Below the pieces are notes generated by a model. That model was not told where the DNA came from and did not search any database. It saw nothing but the letters and a program-made list of their open reading frames with translations. A stretch of DNA of 64,000 nucleotides from Longitalea luteola (GTDB taxonomy: Bacteria > Bacteroidota > Bacteroidia > Chitinophagales > Chitinophagaceae), in assembly GCF_017356035.1 (NCBI RefSeq), contig NZ_JAFIQX010000015.1, forward strand, positions 1 through 64,000, written 5' to 3'. The position numbers and the translations under genes were made by a program. Within the stretch, counting starts at the first letter, position 1. Each line of letters opens with the position of its first letter. Shown in pieces: positions 1-5,565 of this stretch.

Positions 1-225
1 GGGGAGTTCGGGATATTAATTTCTTCTTATTTAGACTCCAAAAAATCTATGCTTAACAACCTAATCCCCCAACAATTTGACTTGATCCCTTATTACGCAC
101 ACAATGTGAAGGATCAAGGGATCAGGTTGAATGTGGTTAAACCGTGTGAACTTTACAGTTTCAGTACTGTTTTGTTCAACAACCGTAAATTGAAAAGAAA
201 AATACATTTTGACATTCCACATTAA
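1..225 (+). CDS. Possible C-terminal end of a gene cut by the window edge
   Basis: Frame 1 is open from the first base to a TAA at 223-225, giving about 74 residues ending in a basic tail (NNRKLKRKIHFDIPH). The reading has an ordinary amino-acid mix and no low complexity, but I recognise no family and cannot see its start. It would overlap the first 17 bases of the SRPBCC gene in another frame. It may be the tail of a real upstream gene or a chance open frame in AT-rich DNA. Confidence 0.25.
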   Translation, partial: GEFGILISSYLDSKKSMLNNLIPQQFDLIPYYAHNVKDQGIRLNVVKPCELYSFSTVLFNNRKLKRKIHFDIPH

Positions 226-664
226 CAATACAGTCACCATAAACGCACCGGCCTCCATTGTGTGGACGACCATCACCCAACCACACCTGATGAAACAATG
301 GATGGGCGACGCATCCATGCAACTCGATATTCGAACCAGCTGGGCTATAAACAGTGCGATCATTATTGCAGGATTTCACCACCTGCCGTTTGAAAACAAG
401 GGAACTGTGTTGCAATTTGAACCCGGCAAACGGCTTCAGTATAGCCATTTAAGTTCCCTGTCGAGACTACCAGACGAACCTCACAATTATTCGATCGTTA
501 CGTTTGAGCTCAATGCAGCCAATAATGCAACGATGTTAACGCTCACCATTGATAATTTCCCAACCGAAACCATTTATCGCCACCTGGCTTTTTACTGGCA
601 AACGACCATTGTGCTCATAAAAAAGTTTATTGAAGAAAACCTGTCAGCCCTTACAACCACCTGA
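209..664 (+). CDS. SRPBCC/START-like ligand-binding domain protein (AHSA1-type)
   Basis: About 151 residues. The N-terminus (NNTVTINAPASIVWTTITQP, then MKQWMG) is the typical opening of the SRPBCC/AHSA1 helix-grip fold, in which a beta strand leads into 'A-P-x-x-x-V-W' and a short helix. Members bind hydrophobic ligands or act as Aha1-like activators; no catalytic residue can be assigned. The frame has a stop at 191-193, so only TTG at 209 or ATT at 206 can start it near the N-terminus of the domain; no ATG is available there. The gene stands alone, with clpS 250 bp downstream behind its own promoter. The family is fairly sure, the ligand unknown. Confidence 0.75.
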   Translation: MTFHINNTVTINAPASIVWTTITQPHLMKQWMGDASMQLDIRTSWAINSAIIIAGFHHLPFENKGTVLQFEPGKRLQYSHLSSLSRLPDEPHNYSIVTFELNAANNATMLTLTIDNFPTETIYRHLAFYWQTTIVLIKKFIEENLSALTTT

Positions 665-859
665 CCATAACAGTTATTTAAAGCGGCTGCACTAAACGCA
701 GCGGTCAACTGCCGAAACTGGAATAATCGCCATAGCTAGGGACGGAAAATACAAGCCGCGCCGGGTAAAGAATTGGACTTTTTTGTAGAACTCATAGCTA
801 TCTGTTCTAAATGAACTAATTACGTGATAATCACCTAATATTAAAAACCGATAAAAGGG

Positions 860-891
860 CTTGCTATGCGTAGGGTATTTTTATAAATTTG
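860..891 (+). promoter_or_regulatory. Putative Bacteroidota promoter of clpS
   Basis: TAAATTTG at 884-891 fits the Bacteroidota -7 pattern TAnnTTTG exactly. CTTG at 860-863, 20 bp upstream, resembles the -33 TTTG. The predicted start of transcription lies about 15 nt before the clpS ATG at 913. Confidence 0.55.
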
Positions 892-912
892 TAGCGGAAT
901 AAACCATTATAT

Positions 913-1209
913 ATGGCTATTGACGCACCGGTAAAACCACATTACGAAGAGGATACGGATGTGCTTACCACATTGGACGAACCATACAGTTTAATTGTAT
1001 GGAATGATGAGGTAAATACATTTGAATGGGTAATTGAAACCCTGATAGAAGTGTGCGGCCACTCCACAGAACAGGCCGAACAATGCGCTTATATTATCCA
1101 TTTCCAGGGTAAATATGCCGTAAAACAAGGTTCTTACGACGAATTAAAACCACAATGCGATGCCATCACCGACCGTGGAATTGGCGCTACGCTTGAAGTA
1201 TTGGCCTGA
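913..1209 (+). CDS. clpS: ATP-dependent Clp protease adaptor ClpS
   Basis: 98 residues, the usual size for ClpS. The core 'YSLIVWNDEVNTFEWVIETL' matches the N-degron binding face of the family (hydrophobic strand, then N-D-x-x-x-T/N-x-x-x-V). The C-terminal half, with A-E-Q-C-A-Y-I-I-H and G-K-x-x-V-K-x-G, matches the ClpA/ClpC-docking fold. ClpS recognises proteins with destabilising N-terminal residues and hands them to the Clp unfoldase-protease. The next gene on the same strand, 117 bp downstream, is aat, which creates such N-degrons, so the two form a functional N-end-rule pair. Confidence 0.95.
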   Translation: MAIDAPVKPHYEEDTDVLTTLDEPYSLIVWNDEVNTFEWVIETLIEVCGHSTEQAEQCAYIIHFQGKYAVKQGSYDELKPQCDAITDRGIGATLEVLA

Positions 1210-1326
1210 TGCGGTCAACTAATGCACTCAGTTTTGCCTGCCACCGGCCCGTAGCCATCGGGCTCCTGAACAACACCTTACATTCTTCTTTTTGTCTATA
1301 TTTACGCCAACCAACCACACTTCGGC

Positions 1327-1977
1327 ATGCCTTTGTTTGCGCTGAATAAAGAGATAATTTTTCCACCCGTTCACCTCGCTGAACCAGATGGATTATTAGC
1401 TGTTGGTGGAGACCTGTCAACGGAACGTTTATTGCTGGCTTACCGGCAGGGCATTTTCCCCTGGTATGAAGGACAACACATTCTATGGTGGTGCCCCAAC
1501 CCGCGTTTCATTTTAACGCCGGCCACCCTGAAAGTGAGCAAAAGCATGAAACAGCTGTTGAAAAGACAAGCATTTACTTTCACTACGAACAAAGCTTTTG
1601 CCGAGGTAATCAATAATTGCAAAAATATAAACCGGCCCGGACAAAGCGGTACCTGGATCACCAACTCCATGAAAGATGCCTACATCCGGTTACACAAGCA
1701 GGGATATGCGCACAGCGCTGAAGTATGGCTGAATGATGAACTGGTAGGCGGTTTATATGGAATCCGGCTGGGCAAAGTGTTTTTTGGTGAAAGTATGTTC
1801 AGTAAATTAAGCAATGCAAGCAAATATGCCTTCATCAGTTATGTTCAGCAGCTGCAGGAAGAAGGTGTACAGCTGATCGATTGCCAGGTATACACCGAAC
1901 ACCTGGAAAGCCTGGGCGCCCACATGATCCCCCGGGAAGAATTTATTGAGTTAATAAAAATGCTCATTCCCGAATAA
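1327..1977 (+). CDS. aat: Leucyl/phenylalanyl-tRNA--protein transferase
   Basis: 216 residues, standard length. It transfers Leu or Phe from aminoacyl-tRNA to the N-terminal Lys/Arg of proteins, making N-degrons for ClpS. Family landmarks are FPP (18-20 region), GLLAVGGDLS, YRQGIFPWY, 'WWCPNPRFIL', SGTWITNSM, AHSAEVW, GGLYGIRLGKVFFGESMFS and DCQVYTEHLESLGAHMIPR. These are the conserved blocks of the GNAT-like Aat fold. The start at ATG 1327 gives the usual short N-terminus. Co-directional with clpS and probably co-transcribed; I saw no convincing separate promoter. Confidence 0.97.
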   Translation: MPLFALNKEIIFPPVHLAEPDGLLAVGGDLSTERLLLAYRQGIFPWYEGQHILWWCPNPRFILTPATLKVSKSMKQLLKRQAFTFTTNKAFAEVINNCKNINRPGQSGTWITNSMKDAYIRLHKQGYAHSAEVWLNDELVGGLYGIRLGKVFFGESMFSKLSNASKYAFISYVQQLQEEGVQLIDCQVYTEHLESLGAHMIPREEFIELIKMLIPE

Positions 1978-2017
1978 AGAAAAAAAGGAGGCCTTCCGTA
2001 ACAGAAGACGCTCCTTT
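1978..2017 (-). terminator. Hairpin terminator at the convergent end of aat and a lipoprotein gene
   Basis: AAGGAG (1985-1990) can pair with CTCCTT (2011-2016), with a second small stem CTTC/GAAG inside. Read on the minus strand it is followed by seven or more T residues (complement of 1978-1986), so it best serves the minus-strand gene ending at 2038. It may also help stop aat transcripts. Confidence 0.55.
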
Positions 2018-2037
2018 AATGAATTAACAAGTATATA

Positions 2038-2529
2038 TTACTTACTATACGTAGCTACCGAATAATGTTTCAGTGTAGTTACTTTCAACTGATCATTCTT
2101 CACATATACTTTCTTGTATTCCCTGAACTGATCGTGATTATCCATAAAACCTACGATACAGGAATATTTATCCTCCCCTTTTTGAATAACAGGCTTCGGT
2201 GCTTTTCCCATATCAGGGAGTTTCAACGTATCATCACCTTCCAGCTCTTCGTACTTTACTTTCATAATGTATTGAAAAGTTTTAGGTGTTTCATACAGCC
2301 TGACAGAAAAATACCAATCGTTCAATGGATTATCCGTTTTTTCCTTGTGTTCTGCCACCGGTTCGGGATTCACCGTAGCACGCTCGAGCGGCACTTTCTC
2401 TGCCGGAGCTTCTGCTTTGATAGGTGCGGCCGTTTTTGCCTCATCCGCTTTGGGTACTGCTTCTTTGGGTGCTGCCTCACGACACCCGGCTGCAAGCAAA
2501 CAGCATAGTAACAGGTTGCGTCTTTTCAT
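2038..2529 (-). CDS. Hypothetical lipoprotein
   Basis: 163 residues. The start MKRRNLLLCCLLAAGC is a lipoprotein signal peptide with lipobox L-A-A-G-C, so the mature protein should begin at Cys16 and be anchored to a membrane. Residues about 17-60 are an Ala/Lys/Glu/Pro-rich linker. The remaining ~100 residues contain mixed strands (DWYFSVRLYET, FQYIMKVKYEEL, KYSCIVGFMDN). I do not recognise a family. It is convergent with aat and separated from the exonuclease gene by about 110 bp. Confidence 0.75.
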   Translation of the reverse strand: MKRRNLLLCCLLAAGCREAAPKEAVPKADEAKTAAPIKAEAPAEKVPLERATVNPEPVAEHKEKTDNPLNDWYFSVRLYETPKTFQYIMKVKYEELEGDDTLKLPDMGKAPKPVIQKGEDKYSCIVGFMDNHDQFREYKKVYVKNDQLKVTTLKHYSVATYSK

Positions 2530-2641
2530 AGTGTGGGTTATTTATGTCGCCTTTCTTTCACAAGTTTAGTACCAAAAAAGTTGAGAAGCAGAAGTGTTAA
2601 CTGGTATTGAGATCCATTTCACGATCATCTATTGACCATTC

Positions 2642-4012
2642 TTATGAAAAACTGATTTTCTTATTTGGGTAACGCTCAACATACTGATATACCAGTCCCC
2701 TGATATAATCATTTTCAGGATATGGGGTAAGATAATTCTTCAATTCTTCGCGGCTGGTAATGCCAACGCCTGCAGGTATATAGCCCATACCATAAAACTT
2801 GCCTTTTTCCATCAGGATACAACTGTGCTCATCACGCTGGTGACCCGCATCAACCACGGCGAAACTGGGCAGCCATTCTTCAAGCCATTGCAACGCCTGC
2901 AGAACCCGTTCGTTATATACTGCCACCGGTTCCTTATGCTCACAGGCGCCCAAACAGACAGCTTCACCACTTCCGGCACAGGGCCCGGGTGCTGTTTGCA
3001 TAAAGCATAATTTCGGACATAAATTAAAACGCTGCATCAGCTGATTGACCAGGCGATGGCCTTCTATCAACAAATTGAATGTATACAGCGGTTGCAGGTG
3101 TTTTTTCTTTTTATCGATGGCCAGCCGCAGGTAGCCGCTATTGTCTTCGAACATATATAATCCATACGAATGGGCGAAGCGTTTCTGGCTGCTATTGAAT
3201 TCGGGCCATAGTCTTTTGATCTCTACACTTTCCAGGATAAAAGCCATCAATTCGGTACTGCAAGATTGATAACTTATACTGAAGATATTCCGCAAAAAAT
3301 CCTGCCGTTGCTTTCCTGCTCCATTATGCGTAAAATGACTGCTCACCCGGTATTTCAGGTTCTTGGCCTTTCCGACATAGATGACTTTCCCGGTTTGATT
3401 GTGGAAATAATATACGCCTGGCGTGTAAGGCAGCTGATCTACCTGTTCTTTAGGCAAATTGGGTGGCAGCGACTGTTCTTTGGCGCCCCGCTTTATAAAT
3501 TGCTGGATATACGGCTCAGCGTTATGCTGCAGCAGGTGCTCCAGCAAACGTACAGTGGCATCGGTATCGCCCCCCGCCCGGTGCCGGTTGTAAATAGTGA
3601 TACCAAAATGACGGCACAGGTTACCCAGACTGTAAGAAGGCAAACCGGGGAATACTTTTTTGGACAGCCGGACCGTACATAGCTTATTGCAGACCAGATC
3701 ATAACCGGCTGCATCAAAATGATGTTTTAAAAAGGAGTAGTCGAAATTTACATTATGGGCTACAAAGATCTTTCCTTGTAGTAACTCGTATAATTTAGGC
3801 GCCAGTTCTTCAAAAGAAGGGGCATCGGCCACCATGTCGTTGGAAATGCCGGTTAACACCTGAATATAATACGGGATCGTTCGAACAGGCCTTACCAGGC
3901 TTTCAAACCGGTTTATAACAGATTGTCCATCATGCAACACAATAGCAATCTCCGTTATATCGTTATTGGCAGCGTACCCGCCGGTAGTTTCTATATCAAC
4001 GATAGCGTACAT
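2642..4012 (-). CDS. DnaQ-like 3'-5' exonuclease fused to a UvrC-type GIY-YIG nuclease
   Basis: 456 residues with two nuclease modules. Residues 1-165 are a DEDDh exonuclease: D6-I-E8-T-T near the start, HNVNFDYSFLKHHF in the middle, and HRAGGDTDATVRLLEHLL as Exo III. Residues about 195-275 are a GIY-YIG domain (TPGVYYFHN, then VIYVGKAKNLKYRVSSHF), the fold of the UvrC N-terminal nuclease and Cho. The C-terminus contains a Cys cluster (CPKLCFMQT, CAGSG, CLGACEH) as in UvrC-like proteins. Exonuclease-GIY-YIG fusions occur in Bacteroidota and are inferred to act in DNA repair, possibly as a Cho-like incision enzyme. The gene stands alone between two gaps. Confidence 0.9.
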   Translation of the reverse strand: MYAIVDIETTGGYAANNDITEIAIVLHDGQSVINRFESLVRPVRTIPYYIQVLTGISNDMVADAPSFEELAPKLYELLQGKIFVAHNVNFDYSFLKHHFDAAGYDLVCNKLCTVRLSKKVFPGLPSYSLGNLCRHFGITIYNRHRAGGDTDATVRLLEHLLQHNAEPYIQQFIKRGAKEQSLPPNLPKEQVDQLPYTPGVYYFHNQTGKVIYVGKAKNLKYRVSSHFTHNGAGKQRQDFLRNIFSISYQSCSTELMAFILESVEIKRLWPEFNSSQKRFAHSYGLYMFEDNSGYLRLAIDKKKKHLQPLYTFNLLIEGHRLVNQLMQRFNLCPKLCFMQTAPGPCAGSGEAVCLGACEHKEPVAVYNERVLQALQWLEEWLPSFAVVDAGHQRDEHSCILMEKGKFYGMGYIPAGVGITSREELKNYLTPYPENDYIRGLVYQYVERYPNKKISFS

Positions 4013-4040
4013 AGATCGATCGTAAAGTTACAAAGAACCA

Positions 4041-4236
4041 CCGGAAGCCCGAAGCCTAAAGCCGGAAGTCAGAAATCGGAAGTCAGAAGCCGGAAGCCGG
4101 AAACCTGAAGTCGGAAGTCAGAAGAGACTTAATGCTTAACACTCTTCATATTATTTCAATATATTGAATTTCAGACCTCGGACCTCAGACCTCAGACGTC
4201 TGACCTCAGACCTCAGACCTCAGACCTGAGACCTCA
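4041..4236. repeat. Inverted-arm heptamer array (GAAGTCG / CAGACCT words)
   Basis: The left arm at 4041-4126 is a run of degenerate heptamers of the type GGAAGTC, AGAAGCC and GAAGTCG. The right arm at 4171-4236 is a run of CAGACCT and CAGACGT words, broadly the reverse complement of the left arm. The ~45 bp centre is AT-rich and unrelated. The whole could fold into a long imperfect hairpin. It lies just upstream of the divergent exonuclease gene. The same words recur inside valS (6184-6258). Confidence 0.8.
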
Positions 4237-4299
4237 TTAATCCTACCCATGCCTTTTTAATCCGTCCCGCATTGTTAAACCTCAAAAAATCCGTTGTCC

Positions 4300-4410
4300 A
4301 TGCAAAAATTCAACATGCAGGAAGCCGGAGAAAAGAGGACTTTAGTAGCAGTGGTAGTAGTATTCTTCATTGCGCTGGTTCTGTTTTCTTACTGGTTTAC
4401 GCAGGGTTAA
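4300..4410 (+). CDS. Small single-pass membrane protein (36 residues)
   Basis: ATG at 4300 to TAA at 4408-4410 encodes 36 residues. A polar N-terminus (MQKFNMQEAGEKRT) is followed by one strongly hydrophobic segment (LVAVVVVFFIALVLFSYWF) and a short TQG tail. It resembles the 38-residue ORF at 4871: both have G-E-x-x...V-A just before the membrane segment and an F...L-x-S-Y aromatic end. No obvious promoter or ribosome-binding site was seen. The paired structure and composition argue for a real microprotein; the function is unknown. Confidence 0.5.
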   Translation: MQKFNMQEAGEKRTLVAVVVVFFIALVLFSYWFTQG

Positions 4411-4673
4411 TGGCTTTGCCGTCATTTGAAGTAAACGCTTAGTATGGAGCGCAAAGCTTATGACCGTCACAATTCCCGCCTTTGTGCTTCATACTTTATT
4501 GTTACCCATTTTACCCGGTAATTTAACTGTAACCCGGGCCCGGACTGGCATTTTTAGCCTACCCCTCCCTGTTAACTTTGAGCTTTACGGCTGTGAGCAG
4601 CCTCATGCTCACTTAATTTTGATCAATAAGTTGTCCCGTTACCATATTTTGCTTTTTTTTTAAATAGGTAACA

Positions 4674-4705
4674 TTTGCAGTTCTAACAACTGTGTATTAT
4701 TTTTG
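4674..4705 (+). promoter_or_regulatory. Putative Bacteroidota promoter upstream of the 38-residue ORF
   Basis: TTTG at 4674-4677, 20 bp, then TATTTTTG at 4698-4705: a full match to TTTG-N19/20-TAnnTTTG. Transcription would begin near 4711, giving a leader of about 160 nt before the ATG at 4871. Confidence 0.6.
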
Positions 4706-4870
4706 TCTTGGCTTTATTTACATCAGCCTGGCATTTCACTGACCGTGTTATATCCTTCCTGAACAACCACGGCTTTAGTTTCTTTAATACCCTATACTTC
4801 GTAAGCCTGTGAAGACCGATTGCATGATCGTACTACGGATTTAATCATTCATTTAAAAAAAACGTAGCGT

Positions 4871-4987
4871 ATGAAAAAGTCAACGCACAATCACTTCCAT
4901 CTGGGCGAAAACGGTAAGGTAGCATTAATGGCAATTGGTTTTTTAAGCTTCATCATGTTGCTATCATACCTGTATTGGTATGCTTAG
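4871..4987 (+). CDS. Small single-pass membrane protein (38 residues)
   Basis: ATG at 4871 to TAG at 4985-4987 encodes 38 residues. A basic, His-rich N-terminus (MKKSTHNHFHLGENGK) precedes one membrane segment (VALMAIGFLSFIMLLSYLYW) and the tail YA. It looks like a diverged paralogue of the ORF at 4300. It has a consensus promoter about 160 nt upstream and a terminator-like hairpin 30 nt downstream, so it has the layout of a complete monocistronic unit. Membrane location is predicted; the role is unknown. Confidence 0.6.
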   Translation: MKKSTHNHFHLGENGKVALMAIGFLSFIMLLSYLYWYA

Positions 4988-5018
4988 TTGTTAAGCTGGT
5001 ACAACCTTACTGAAACAC

Positions 5019-5104
5019 AAAAAAAGCTTCCGGTATCCCGACAGTGATATTGGACAAGGAATTATTTTGTAAGCATTCCGGAAATGGCGGGGTGCTTTTT
5101 TTTT
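5019..5104 (+). terminator. Terminator-like hairpin with long T-tract
   Basis: AAAAAAAGC at 5019-5027 pairs with GCTTTTTTT at 5094-5102, with an inner TTCCGG (5028-5033) / CCGGAA (5078-5083) stem. It ends in a run of nine T residues (5096-5104). It follows the 38-residue ORF by about 30 nt and probably ends its transcript. The A/T symmetry would allow action on both strands. Confidence 0.5.
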
Positions 5105-5186
5105 GCCTACCCCCTAACGCCCTAAAGGGTGAATTAAACGAATACCCAAACGAATACCTCTGCCCATTTAACTTCAACCCGCCCCC

Positions 5187-5476
5187 CTGTAACCTGCAAC
5201 CTGAAACCTGAAACCTGTAACCTGTAACTTGCATGCCCTACAACCTGAAACCTGTAACCTGCAACCTGAAACCTGTAACCTGTAACTTGCATGCCCTACA
5301 ACCTGAAACCTGTAACCTGCAACCTGTAACCCTGCAACCTGTAACCTGCAACCTGTAACTTGCATGCCCTGCAACCTGCAACCTGCAACCTGTAACCTGT
5401 AACCCCTGCAACCTGTAACCTGTAACCCCTGCAACCTGAAACCTGAAACCTGCAACCTGTAACCTGAAACCCCTGC
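5187..5476. repeat. Heptamer array of AACCTGN words upstream of valS
   Basis: About 290 bp made almost wholly of heptamers AACCTGT, AACCTGA and AACCTGC. They are interrupted by a longer unit containing AACTTGCATGCCCTACAAC that recurs (5226-5244, 5284-5302, with a variant near 5357-5375). All words have the same orientation, unlike the inverted arrays elsewhere. Minus-strand open frames through it (runs of QVAGCRLQ) are artefacts of the repeat. Confidence 0.9.
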
Positions 5477-5529
5477 AAACTTTTCAATCCTGGCCTGAAC
5501 TCCCCCTTCAGGGGGTCGGGGGGATTTAC

Positions 5530-5555
5530 TACCTTTGCCCTCCCTTAAAAGGAGA
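5530..5555 (+). promoter_or_regulatory. -7 promoter-like motif and ribosome-binding site of valS
   Basis: TACCTTTG at 5530-5537 fits TAnnTTTG; I see no good -33 TTTG at the right spacing. AAAAGGAGA at 5547-5555 is a purine-rich Shine-Dalgarno-like stretch about 10 nt before the ATG at 5566 and supports that start. Confidence 0.45.
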
Positions 5556-5565
5556 CTACATATCT

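Noticed and set aside
2065-2569. Plus-strand ORFs over the lipoprotein gene
   Set aside because: They are antisense to a frame with a clear lipobox and have Cys/Phe-rich composition typical of shadow frames.
5174-5487. Minus-strand ORFs rich in QVAGCRLQ
   Set aside because: They arise from translating the AACCTGN heptamer array; the 7-bp period gives the same pattern in every frame and no gene signals are present.
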